NCBI RefSeq assembly: GCF_965233615.1 | Contig: NZ_OZ247495.1 | Strand: one strand, 5' to 3' | Length of the DNA stretch: 64,000 bases | Source of the DNA: Pelagibius sp028280305 | GTDB taxonomy: Bacteria > Pseudomonadota > Alphaproteobacteria > Kiloniellales > Kiloniellaceae | In this document: positions 42,995-51,566 of the stretch, piece after piece | Layout: each line of letters starts with the position of its first letter | Position numbering within the stretch: the first letter of the stretch is position 1 | Program-made: the position numbers and the translations under genes | Notes under the pieces: model-generated | Databases searched by the model: none | The model's input: the letters and a program-made list of their open reading frames with translations, nothing else | What the model was told of the DNA's origin: nothing

Positions 42995-43941
42995 TTCCTT
43001 ACCGCTCCAAAGGTGATGCCGCGCAGCAGATGCTTCCTCAAGAGTATCGTGAAGGCCACGATGGGGATGAGGAACAACGTCGCCCCGGCCGCGACAGCCG
43101 GCCAATCCAGGCCGCCCTCGCCGATGATCGTCGGAATGAAAGGCGGCGCGGTCTGCGCGGTGCCGGATGTCAGCAGCAGCGCGAAGGCATACTCGTTCCA
43201 GGAAAAGATCAGGCAGAAGATCGCCGTCGCGGCGATGCCGGTCGCTGCCTGCGGCAACACGACTTTCCGGAAGGCCTGCAGGCGGGTGTAGCCGTCGATC
43301 AGCGCGGCCTCCTCATACTCCCGCGGGATTTCATCGATGAAACCCTTCAGCAGCCAGACCGCCAGGGAAATGTTCACCGCCGTATAGAGCAGGATCATGC
43401 CCAGATGGGTGTCGGAAAGCCCAAGGGTCCGGTACATCAGGAAGATTGGAATGGCCACGGCGATGGGCGGCATCATCCGCGTGCTGAGGATGAAGAACAT
43501 CAGATCGTCCTTCAGCGGCACCTTGAAGCGCGAGAAGGCATAAGCCGCCAGGGTGCCCAGGAAGACCGAGAGAAAGGTCGAGCCGAAACCGATGATCACC
43601 GAGTTCATGAAGCGCTCGCCGAACTTGGACGGACCGGCGATCACCATGTTGCGCTCGCGCACCAGGGCCTCGACCCAGTTGTCCGGCGGCGGCAGGGTCG
43701 ACATGTATTCCGGCGTCTGGCGGGAGCGCGTGGTGAAGAGGTTTACATAGCCCTCCAGCGACGGCTCGAAGATCACCTTCGGCGGGTAGGAGATCGAATC
43801 CTGCGGCGTCTTGAAGCCGGTCATGAAAATCCAGACCAGCGGAAGGATGGTGATCAGCGCATAGAGAATGACCAATGCGCTGGCAAAACGCCGCGTCCAG
43901 GGCTTGGCGTCGACAACCGAGTGGGCGGTGCTGGCGCTCAT
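42991..43941 (-). CDS. Carbohydrate ABC transporter permease (MalG type)
   Basis: Inner-membrane permease of 316 residues with six hydrophobic segments. The EAA loop for ATPase docking is EYEEAALIDGYTRLQAFRKVVLP. The start at 43941 overlaps the stop of the first permease (ATGA). The frame extends further upstream without support. With the MalF-type protein it forms the channel of a CUT1 importer. Confidence 0.93.
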   Translation of the reverse strand: MSASTAHSVVDAKPWTRRFASALVILYALITILPLVWIFMTGFKTPQDSISYPPKVIFEPSLEGYVNLFTTRSRQTPEYMSTLPPPDNWVEALVRERNMVIAGPSKFGERFMNSVIIGFGSTFLSVFLGTLAAYAFSRFKVPLKDDLMFFILSTRMMPPIAVAIPIFLMYRTLGLSDTHLGMILLYTAVNISLAVWLLKGFIDEIPREYEEAALIDGYTRLQAFRKVVLPQAATGIAATAIFCLIFSWNEYAFALLLTSGTAQTAPPFIPTIIGEGGLDWPAVAAGATLFLIPIVAFTILLRKHLLRGITFGAVRK

Positions 43942-44906
43942 CGCTGTTTCACCTTGTTGAGGGCCTTCACATAGATGTTGGCCACGCCGAAGACGGTCAC
44001 GAAGAGGATGATCGCGAAGGCCGAGGAATAGCCGGTGCGCCACTTCTCAAAGGCTTCGCGTTTCAGGTTGATCGAGGCCAGCTCAGTAATCGATCCAGGC
44101 CCACCGGAGGTCAACTCGACCACCAGATCGAACATCTTGAAATTCTCGATGACCCGGAACAGCACCGCCAGCATCAGGAAGGGCAATACCATCGGCAGGG
44201 TGATCGACCAGAACTGCCGCCACTTGGAGGCACGGTCGACCTCCGCCGCCTCATAGATGTAGTCCGGGATCGACCTGAGGCCGGCCAGGCAGATCAGCAT
44301 GATGTAGGGCGTCCACATCCAGGTGTCGACGATGACGATGGCCCAGGGCGCCAGGTTCACGTCGCCCAGCATCTGAAACGATGAGGGCTCGATCCCGCCG
44401 AAGAAGGCAATGACGTAGTTGAAGAGGCCGATCTGCGGCTGATAAAGGAAGGTCCAGAAGTTGCCCACCACCGCCGGCGACAGCATCATCGGCAGCAGGA
44501 TGATGGTGGTCCAGAAGCCGTGGCCTTTGAACTGTTTGTTGATGAGCCAGGCCAGCGCAAAACCAAGGATGACCTGGAGCGTCATGGTCCAGATCAGGAA
44601 GTGGGCGGTGACCTGCAGAGTCTGCCAGATATCGCCGTCGGTCAGCACCCGCTCATAGTTGCGCAGGCCGATGAACTCGTAGCCCCGCGCGGCGCGGTTG
44701 GCCTTGTAGTTGGTGAAGGATAGATAGACCGTCCAGATCAGCGGAAAGATGTTGATCGCCAGAAGCAGCACCAAGGTCGGGCCGATGAAAAGCCAGGCCA
44801 CCGCCTTGTCGGAAAGTCCGCTGAAGCGTCTTGCCATTCCGGGCGGTGTTGCCCGGGCGGCGCGCTCGGCCACCTTTTCTATTCCGCGTGTCGTCGATTC
44901 AGCCAT
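43938..44906 (-). CDS. Carbohydrate ABC transporter permease (MalF type)
   Basis: Inner-membrane permease of 322 residues. Six to seven hydrophobic segments are seen, and the EAA loop reads YEAAEVDRASKWRQFWSITLP. ATG at 44906 is chosen; a GTG nine bases upstream is also possible. It follows the binding-protein gene by 125 bases and is coupled to the second permease by an ATGA overlap. Confidence 0.92.
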   Translation of the reverse strand: MAESTTRGIEKVAERAARATPPGMARRFSGLSDKAVAWLFIGPTLVLLLAINIFPLIWTVYLSFTNYKANRAARGYEFIGLRNYERVLTDGDIWQTLQVTAHFLIWTMTLQVILGFALAWLINKQFKGHGFWTTIILLPMMLSPAVVGNFWTFLYQPQIGLFNYVIAFFGGIEPSSFQMLGDVNLAPWAIVIVDTWMWTPYIMLICLAGLRSIPDYIYEAAEVDRASKWRQFWSITLPMVLPFLMLAVLFRVIENFKMFDLVVELTSGGPGSITELASINLKREAFEKWRTGYSSAFAIILFVTVFGVANIYVKALNKVKQR

Positions 44907-45031
44907 GGGATCCACTCAACACTGCCTCTGCCGAACAACAGCGGCCTGTTGGAAATGTTACGGACGTGTCGGGCTGGCTCCCCCGCCCCACAATGTGGGA
45001 CAGGGGAAACCGAGCACCCGGGAAACGGAAG

Positions 45032-46357
45032 CTAGAGCTTGCCTTCGTCTTCGAAGACTTCGACCCAGTCTTCCTTCAGCTTGTCCATGGCTTCCTGCGC
45101 CGTGCCCTGATCGGCCACGACGTAGTCATGGAAACGCTTCTGCATGGCCAACATCAGCTCGGCATAGGCCGGCTCCTGCCAGAAGTCCTGGACGCCGGAC
45201 ATGGCCTTCAGGAAGTCGGCCGCAAAGGGCGCCGAAGCCTCGAAGCCTGGGTCCTGCACCACGGCGTTGTGCACCGCATAGCCCCCGAGCGACCACCACT
45301 TCTTTTGCACATCCGCACCGGCGAACCACTTGATGTACTCCAGGGCCTCTTCCTGCTTGTCGGAATAAGCGACGACGGAGATGCCCTGACCGCCGAGGGT
45401 CGAGGCTTCGACCTTCTGGCCCGGGTTTACGAAGAAACCGATGCGCTCACCGCCGACCACCGGGTCCTTGTAAAGACCAGGGAAGAAGGCGAACCAGTTC
45501 ATCATCATCGCGACCTGGCCGGACTTGAAGGCGTCCAAGCCTTCCTGCATGTAGGAGTCTGTGTAGCCCGGAGGGGTGCAGCACTTGTAGAGATCCTTGT
45601 AGAAATCCAGCGCCTCGACCGCCGCCGCGGAGTTCACGAAGCCGTCCATGTCATAGGGCTTGTCGGGGTTCTGGTATTCGAAACCCCAGGAATAAAGCGC
45701 TGCGGTGGCGCCCATGGTGATGCCTTCCGACCCACGCTCTGTAAAGATGGCGGCACCGTAGACCTTTTTGCCGTCGATCTCGCGGCCCTGGAAGAACTCC
45801 GCGACTTCCTTCAACTCACTCCAGGTCGCCGGCGGCGCCAGATCACGGCCGTGCTTGGCCTTGAAGTCCGCCTGAAGCTCGGGACGGGAGAACCAATCCT
45901 TGCGATAAACCCAGCCCAAGGCGTCGCCCATGGCCGGCAGCGCCCAGTAGTTCGGGCTGCCCTTCGGCCAGGTCGAATAGGCATAGACCGTCGCCGGCAG
46001 GAAGTTCTCCATCGAGATATCTTCCTTGTCGAAGAACGCGTTCAGCTTCACATAGTGGCCGTTTTCGGCGGAACCGCCGATCCACTGTGAGTCGCCGATC
46101 AGGAGATCGCAGAGCTTACCGCCGGAGTTCAGCTCGTTCAGCATGCGGTCGGCAAAGTTCGGCCAGGGCACGAACTCGAACTTCATGTCGATGCCCGACT
46201 GCGCCGTAAAATCCTTGGACAGCTCCACGAGCGCGTTTGCCGGATCCCAGGCCGCCCAGCAGAGCGTCAACTCCTTCGACTGCGCCTCGTCAACCGGCCC
46301 GGCAAAAGCGAAAGCCGCAGCGGAAACCGCGGTCGCTAAGGCAAGAACCTTTTTCAT
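45032..46357 (-). CDS. Extracellular solute-binding protein of a CUT1 sugar/polyol importer
   Basis: Periplasmic binding protein of 441 residues with a Sec signal peptide (about 1-20, cleavage near AFAGP). Family 1 binding-protein stretches are visible: WAAWDPANALVELSKDF, DLLIGDSQWIGG, PAMGDALGWVYRKDW and FKSGQVAMMMNWFAFFP. It is the first gene of a twelve-gene operon running through dhaK. The coupling to a dihydroxyacetone kinase suggests the ligand is a polyol, ketose or dihydroxyacetone itself. The ligand cannot be read from the sequence. Confidence 0.92.
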   Translation of the reverse strand: MKKVLALATAVSAAAFAFAGPVDEAQSKELTLCWAAWDPANALVELSKDFTAQSGIDMKFEFVPWPNFADRMLNELNSGGKLCDLLIGDSQWIGGSAENGHYVKLNAFFDKEDISMENFLPATVYAYSTWPKGSPNYWALPAMGDALGWVYRKDWFSRPELQADFKAKHGRDLAPPATWSELKEVAEFFQGREIDGKKVYGAAIFTERGSEGITMGATAALYSWGFEYQNPDKPYDMDGFVNSAAAVEALDFYKDLYKCCTPPGYTDSYMQEGLDAFKSGQVAMMMNWFAFFPGLYKDPVVGGERIGFFVNPGQKVEASTLGGQGISVVAYSDKQEEALEYIKWFAGADVQKKWWSLGGYAVHNAVVQDPGFEASAPFAADFLKAMSGVQDFWQEPAYAELMLAMQKRFHDYVVADQGTAQEAMDKLKEDWVEVFEDEGKL

Positions 46358-46542
46358 TGTTATTCCTCCCTAGGGTTATGACGGCGGCGGTCAAGGGAAC
46401 CGTCACCGCGTCCTTCAGCCACCGCGCCAATGGTCCGGTGCACCGAATTCCGTGAATCCACTTATCGATTCATGAAGGCTTGTTTGCCTCGTTTCCTCCC
46501 CGCCGGAGCTGCTTTGGCTCTCGGCATTTGTTTATTTATTGA

Positions 46543-46568
46543 GTTTAGTAAACTGCAATTCACTAAAC
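46543..46568. promoter_or_regulatory. Candidate operator upstream of the ABC/Dha operon
   Basis: GTTTAGT (46543-46549) and ACTAAAC (46562-46568) form a perfect inverted repeat over 26 bases in an AT-rich island. The left arm is itself part of the palindrome GTTTAGTAAAC. It lies 186 bases before the binding-protein ATG and just after the stop of the dehydrogenase gene. The binding regulator is unknown; the LacI protein at 48923 and the HTH protein at 37223 are candidates. Confidence 0.5.
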
Positions 46569-46603
46569 ATCGCAAGTTTTTTATGCGCGTCTCCCCGGCC
46601 TCG

Positions 46604-47776
46604 CTACAGCTTCACCCAGGTCGCCCCCTTGGCGGAGGAGCGCACCGCCGCTTCGATAAAGGCGACGCCGCTGAGCCCCTCTTCCACCGTCGGGAAGTAG
46701 ACTTCGGCATCGGGCTTCTTGCCCTCGCGCGCCGCACGGATCGCCGCGGCCACTTCGCTGTAGAGATTGGCAAAGCCCTCCAGATAGCCCTCGGGGTGGC
46801 CGGGCGGGACACGGGTAACGCGGGCCGCCGCGGCATCGGCAGCGTTGCCGGCCCGGGTGATCAGCCGCCGCGCTTCACCATAGGGCGCATGCCAGAGTTC
46901 GTTGGGGTTCTCCTGGCTCCATTCCAGACCGCCCTTCTCGCCATAGACACGCAGGCGCAAGGCGTTCTCGTTTCCCGGCGCCACCTGACTGGCCCAGAGC
47001 ATGCCCTTGGCGCCGCCCTTGTAGCGCAGCAGGATGTTCACGTTGTCATCAAGCTTCCGCCCCTTCACGAAGGCCGTGAGATCGGCGCAGAGCGATTCCA
47101 GGGTGAGCCCGGAGACGAAGCCCGCAAGCTGATGGGCATGGGTGCCGATATCGCCGATCGAACCGCCGGCTCCGGACTGCTTGGGGTCGGTGCGCCACTT
47201 TGCCTGCTTGTGCCCGCTGGCTTCCAGACGCTCGGTCAGCCAGTCCTGCGGATATTCCACCTGTACAACGCGCAGCTTCCCCAGATCGCCGGCTGCGACC
47301 ATGGCACGGGCCTGACGCACCATGGGATAGCCCGAATAGTTGTGGGTCACCGCGAAGATGCGTTTGCTCTTCTTGGTCAATGCCACAAGCTCTTTGGCTT
47401 CCTTGGTGGTGTTGGTCAGCGGCTTGTCGCAGATGATATGGATACCGGCCTTCAGGAAGGCCTTGGCGACGGGAAAGTGCATATGGTTCGGGGTGACGAT
47501 GGAGACAGCCTCTATGCCATCCGGGCGCGCCGATTCCTTGGCCGCCATTTCTTCGTAGGAGCCGTAGGCCCGATCTTTCGCGATCCCCAGCTCCAGCGCC
47601 GAGGCGACGGCCCGCTTCTTCTGGGAAGAAAGCGCCCCGGCCACCAGGCTGTAGTGATCGTCCATCCGCGCGGCCAGGCGATGCACCGCCCCGATGAAAG
47701 CGCCCTGGCCGCCGCCGACCATGCCGAGGCGGATACGCCCGCCGCTCAAGTCTTCGCCGCGTCCTTCGATTGCCAT
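46604..47776 (-). CDS. Gfo/Idh/MocA family oxidoreductase
   Basis: NAD(P)-dependent sugar or inositol-type dehydrogenase of 390 residues. The Rossmann motif is GMVGGGQGAFIG (18-29), and the catalytic-lysine motif CDKPLTNT stands for the usual EKP. IGDIGTHAHQLAG supplies the conserved Asp and His. The ATG at 47776 follows AGAGGC. It lies 14 bases after the isomerase-like gene on the same strand, so the two form a pair. Substrate unknown; similar enzymes oxidise inositols, levoglucosan or glucosides. Confidence 0.9.
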   Translation of the reverse strand: MAIEGRGEDLSGGRIRLGMVGGGQGAFIGAVHRLAARMDDHYSLVAGALSSQKKRAVASALELGIAKDRAYGSYEEMAAKESARPDGIEAVSIVTPNHMHFPVAKAFLKAGIHIICDKPLTNTTKEAKELVALTKKSKRIFAVTHNYSGYPMVRQARAMVAAGDLGKLRVVQVEYPQDWLTERLEASGHKQAKWRTDPKQSGAGGSIGDIGTHAHQLAGFVSGLTLESLCADLTAFVKGRKLDDNVNILLRYKGGAKGMLWASQVAPGNENALRLRVYGEKGGLEWSQENPNELWHAPYGEARRLITRAGNAADAAAARVTRVPPGHPEGYLEGFANLYSEVAAAIRAAREGKKPDAEVYFPTVEEGLSGVAFIEAAVRSSAKGATWVKL

Positions 47777-47790
47777 GCCTCTGCCCTCCT

Positions 47791-48849
47791 TCAGCCGATA
47801 CCGAGCATGCGGCGGTTGGCGGCCTCGTCGGTGCCGCCGTCGGCAAAATCGTCGAAGGCCTTTTCGGTCACCCGGATGATGTGATCCTGAATGAAGACCG
47901 CACCTTCGCGGGCACCGTCTTCCGGATGCTTCAGGCAGCATTCCCATTCCAGCACCGCCCAGCCGTCGAAGCCGTGGCTCGTCAGCTTGGAGAAGATCCC
48001 GCTGAAATCGACATGGCCGTCGCCGAGGGAGCGGAACCGTCCGGCGCGGTCGACCCAGGACTGATAACCGCCATAGACACCCTGGCGGCCCGTCGGATTC
48101 AGTTCCGCGTCCTTCACATGGAAGATCTTGATCTTCTCGTGATAGATGTCGATGTGGTCGAGATAGTCGAGGGCCTGCAGCACGTAGTGGCTGGGGTCGT
48201 AGAGCATGTTGCAGCGCGGATGGTTGCCGACCCGCTCCAGGAACATCTCGAAAGTAACGCCGTCGTGCAGATCCTCGCCCGGATGGATCTCATAGCAGAC
48301 ATCGACCCCGGCGCTGTCGAAGGCATCGAGGATCGGCCGCCAGCGTTTGGCCAGTTCGTCAAACGCTGTCTCGACGAGACCAGCCGGGCGTTGCGGCCAG
48401 GGATAGAGGTAGGGCCAGGCCAGAGCGCCGGAGAAGGTCGCATGGGCGGTGAGGCCCAGGTTCTCCGAGGCCTTGGCGGCGCGCATCATCTGATCCACCG
48501 CCCAGGCCTGCCGCGCCTTCGGGTCACCACGCACCTCCGGCGCCGCAAAGCCGTCGAAGGCGTCGTCATAAGCCGGATGAACCGCCACCAACTGTCCTTG
48601 CAGATGGGTCGACAACTCCGTCAGCTCCAGACCATGAGCGGCCAGCGTGCCTTTCACTTCGTCGCAGTAGTCTTTGCTCTCCGAGGCCTTGGTCAGGTCG
48701 AAGATGCGGGCATCCCAGCTTGGGATCTGCACGCCTTTATAGCCGAGCCCTGAGACCCAGCCGGCGATCGAGTCAAGAGAGTTGAAGGGCGCCTCGTCAC
48801 CGGCGAACTGCGCCAGAAAGATCGCCGGCCCTTTGATTGTCTTCATCAT
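47791..48849 (-). CDS. Sugar phosphate isomerase/epimerase family protein (xylose-isomerase-like TIM barrel)
   Basis: Protein of 352 residues of the AP endonuclease 2/IolE-like TIM-barrel family. Metal-binding stretches are visible as CYEIHPGEDL, LYDPSHYV, FHVKDAE and VLEWECC. Two ATG codons in tandem (48849 and 48846) follow GAGGAGA. It precedes the Gfo/Idh dehydrogenase, a pairing common in cyclitol and rare-sugar pathways. The reaction could be an isomerisation, epimerisation or dehydration. Confidence 0.88.
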   Translation of the reverse strand: MMKTIKGPAIFLAQFAGDEAPFNSLDSIAGWVSGLGYKGVQIPSWDARIFDLTKASESKDYCDEVKGTLAAHGLELTELSTHLQGQLVAVHPAYDDAFDGFAAPEVRGDPKARQAWAVDQMMRAAKASENLGLTAHATFSGALAWPYLYPWPQRPAGLVETAFDELAKRWRPILDAFDSAGVDVCYEIHPGEDLHDGVTFEMFLERVGNHPRCNMLYDPSHYVLQALDYLDHIDIYHEKIKIFHVKDAELNPTGRQGVYGGYQSWVDRAGRFRSLGDGHVDFSGIFSKLTSHGFDGWAVLEWECCLKHPEDGAREGAVFIQDHIIRVTEKAFDDFADGGTDEAANRRMLGIG

Positions 48850-48922
48850 GCATCTCCTCTGTTTCAGCCGCCCTGTCGCCGTAGCGGTTTGCCCGGCTTT
48901 TGATCTATAGGGGCCTTGATCG

Positions 48923-49948
48923 CTAGGGAATGTTGTCGCGCAGAAAAACGTCGATCCGGATGCGTTCCTGGTCGGCGACGATTGGGGTCGCTTCGCAGGC
49001 GGAGAGCAGTACCCGCGCGGCGCTGCGCACCTCATGACCGGGATCCTGATTGACCACGGCGTCGATGGTGCCGCGCACCAGATGCTTTCGCGTGAAGGGC
49101 GTCAGGTCATGGGCCAGGAAAACGACATCGCCGCTCCGCTGTGTCGCCTCCAGGGCGGCAACGATACCGCGGTTGCCGGCGCCGACGTTGTAGATCCCCA
49201 CCAGGTCCGGCGTCTCGGCCAGAAGCGCCGCGGTTACCGTCTCGACTTTCTCGAAGTCGTCGCGCCCCTCGCGCACCGGCAGCACTTCGAGCTGGGGAAA
49301 CTCCCGCGCCATGACCTGTTCAAAACCGAACTGCCGCTCGACATGGTCGCGCAGCGCCAGAGACCCGGCAATGAGACCGACCTTGCCCTGGCGCGGGCCG
49401 ACGAAACGGCCCAGCAGCATGGCGGCGGTACGGCCGGCAGCCGTGTTGTCGATCCCGACGTAGTGAACCCGTTTCGATCCCGGCGCGTCGGAGACAAGGG
49501 TCACGACCTTCACCCCGGCATCGACAAGGCCGTTGATGGCTTCGCGCACCGCCGGATGATCGAGCGCAACCACGGCCACGCCGTCGAAGTCCTCGCCCAG
49601 TTGCTCCAGTTCTTCCGCCAGGGCGACGCCGTCGAAAACGTCGACCTGGCGCACGGACACGCGGATGCGCTCGCCGATCAGGCGCTCGGCCGTCGCCTCG
49701 ACCTCCGCCTGAAGGCTCTGCATGAAGGTGTTGGTGCCGGTGGGAAGGATGAAACAGAAGCGATAGTCGCGGGCCCGTGCCAGGCGTGCGGCCAGGCGGT
49801 CCGGCTGATAGGCCAGCTTGTCGGCGGCTGCCTCCACCCGCTTCACGGTTGCAGAGCGCACGCCGGAACGGCGATTGAGCACGCGGTCGACGGTCGCGAC
49901 ACTAACGCCCGCCTCGCGCGCCACGTCTTGTATTGTTATCCGCGCCAA
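48923..49948 (-). CDS. LacI family transcriptional regulator
   Basis: Repressor-type protein of 341 residues. The N-terminal DNA-binding domain (TIQDVAREAGVSVATVDRVL) is followed by a periplasmic-binding-protein-like ligand domain. The start is taken as TTG at 49948 because GGGAGGAA lies at the right distance before it. An ATG 30 bases upstream is also in frame but would place that ribosome site inside the gene. It lies upstream of the isomerase and dehydrogenase genes and is likely their local regulator. Confidence 0.88.
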   Translation of the reverse strand: MARITIQDVAREAGVSVATVDRVLNRRSGVRSATVKRVEAAADKLAYQPDRLAARLARARDYRFCFILPTGTNTFMQSLQAEVEATAERLIGERIRVSVRQVDVFDGVALAEELEQLGEDFDGVAVVALDHPAVREAINGLVDAGVKVVTLVSDAPGSKRVHYVGIDNTAAGRTAAMLLGRFVGPRQGKVGLIAGSLALRDHVERQFGFEQVMAREFPQLEVLPVREGRDDFEKVETVTAALLAETPDLVGIYNVGAGNRGIVAALEATQRSGDVVFLAHDLTPFTRKHLVRGTIDAVVNQDPGHEVRSAARVLLSACEATPIVADQERIRIDVFLRDNIP

Positions 49949-50048
49949 GGGGTCTGTTCCTCCCTGATGCGGAACCATCGCACAGCCCGATGATGGGCGC
50001 AACTCAGATGATGATGCTATACCTTCTTGGGGATTTCTTGGAGCTTCC

Positions 50049-51419
50049 CTAGCTCCGCTCGAAGCCGCGTTTCAGCTCCCAATCGGTGACCCGGCGGTCA
50101 TATTCCAACTGTTCCCACTTGGCGGTGTGAACGTAGTGGTCGACGACCGCATCGCCGAAGGCAGCCCGCAGCATCTTGGATTTTTCCAGGGCCTTGATGG
50201 CATCACGCAGGGTCTTGGGGATATCGCGCAGCTTCTTGCCGCCATAGGCATCACCGACAAAGGGGTCCGCCAGATCAAGCTTCTCCTCGATGCCGGCCAG
50301 CCCCGCCGCCAGCAAGGCCGAGAACGCCAGATAGGGATTGAGATCGCCGCCCCCGACCCGGCACTCGATACGGATCGCCTTGCTGCCGTCGCCGCAGAGA
50401 CGGAAACCGGCGGTGCGGTTGTCGAGGCTCCAGACCGCCTTGGTCGGCGCGAAGGTCCCCGCCTGGAACCGCTTGTAGGAGTTGATGTAGGGCGCCAGGA
50501 AGTAGGTGATGTCGTCGGCATACTTCAGTTGCCCGGCGACGAACTGGCGCATCAGTTTCGACATCCCGTGCGGTGCCTTGGGATCGAAGAACAGCGGCTT
50601 CTTGCCGGCCTTGTCCCAGAGCGAGGCGTGGATGTGGCAGGAGTTGCCCGCCAGTTCATAGTGCCACTTGGCCATGAAGGTCAGCGCCTTGCCTTTCTGG
50701 AAGGCAATTTCCTTGCAGGCGTTCTTCAGGATCGCATGGTGATCGGCCATGGTCAGCGCCTCGTCGTAGCGCACGTTGACCTCCGCCTGGCCGGGCCCCC
50801 ACTCGCCCTTGGAGTTCTCCACCGGAATACCGCAACCCTGCAGGCCTTTGCGGATGGCCCGCACCACATCCTCCTCCTTGGAGGTCTGGAAGATGTGATA
50901 ATCCTCGATGTAGTAGCCCTCGGTCTTCATGTCCTGGTAGTGCTTTTGATGGGCGCTCTCGAAAGTCTCGTCGAAGAGATAGAACTCCAGCTCCGAGGCC
51001 AGGAAGGGCTTGTAGCCCTTGGCCGCCAGCCGCTCGACCTGCCCCTGCAGGATGGCCCGCGGTGAGTGCTCGACCGGCGTATGGCCGTGGTGGTTCAGAA
51101 CGTCGCAGAGCACCAGGGCCGTGCCCTCCAGCCAGGGCGTGACCCGCAGGGTGGAAAGATCCGGCTTCATCACGAAGTCGCCGTAGCCCTGGGTCCAGTT
51201 CGCCGCCGCATAGCCCGGCACCGGTTCCATATCGATGTCGTTGGCCAGCAGATAGTTGCAGGCATGGGTCTCGTCCTCCGCCGTGTCGACGAAGAACTCG
51301 GCCTGAAACCGCTTGCCGACGAGGCGGCCCTGCATGTCGACCATGCAGACGAGGACCGTGTCGATGCTGCCCAGGGCGACGGCTTCTTTCAATTGGGCGA
51401 GGGTCAGTTTGCCTGGCAT
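50049..51419 (-). CDS. Glutamine synthetase family protein (gamma-glutamyl-amine ligase-like)
   Basis: ATP-dependent ligase of 456 residues in the GS type I-like fold. Catalytic stretches are ASELEFYLFDE, EWGPGQAEVNVRY, AGNSCHIHASLW and RIECRVGGGDLNPYLAFSALLAAG. The pattern is closer to gamma-glutamylputrescine synthetase (PuuA) and GlnT proteins than to housekeeping GlnA, which has the GAGCHTN-type and adenylylation sites. Likely substrate is glutamate plus an amine. A second GS-like gene lies at 54055 on the other strand with kinase and SDR genes between. Confidence 0.88.
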   Translation of the reverse strand: MPGKLTLAQLKEAVALGSIDTVLVCMVDMQGRLVGKRFQAEFFVDTAEDETHACNYLLANDIDMEPVPGYAAANWTQGYGDFVMKPDLSTLRVTPWLEGTALVLCDVLNHHGHTPVEHSPRAILQGQVERLAAKGYKPFLASELEFYLFDETFESAHQKHYQDMKTEGYYIEDYHIFQTSKEEDVVRAIRKGLQGCGIPVENSKGEWGPGQAEVNVRYDEALTMADHHAILKNACKEIAFQKGKALTFMAKWHYELAGNSCHIHASLWDKAGKKPLFFDPKAPHGMSKLMRQFVAGQLKYADDITYFLAPYINSYKRFQAGTFAPTKAVWSLDNRTAGFRLCGDGSKAIRIECRVGGGDLNPYLAFSALLAAGLAGIEEKLDLADPFVGDAYGGKKLRDIPKTLRDAIKALEKSKMLRAAFGDAVVDHYVHTAKWEQLEYDRRVTDWELKRGFERS

Positions 51420-51566
51420 GGCTTGAACTCCGGATTTGGCTGGGCCGGCGGGAAGGAGGCTCCGCGCCGGAGGAATCGGTAAGGCCGCGAGCATAGAACC
51501 AGAAGCGGCCCCAGGTCGAGACGGCAGATATCGGGACGGCAGATATCGGGGCAGGGCCGCGGGCGG

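Noticed and set aside
41921..47884. Plus-strand frames 41921-43291, 44831-46090 and 46430-47884
   Set aside because: All are opposite transporter and dehydrogenase genes with intact motifs. The translated sequences show typical antisense composition.
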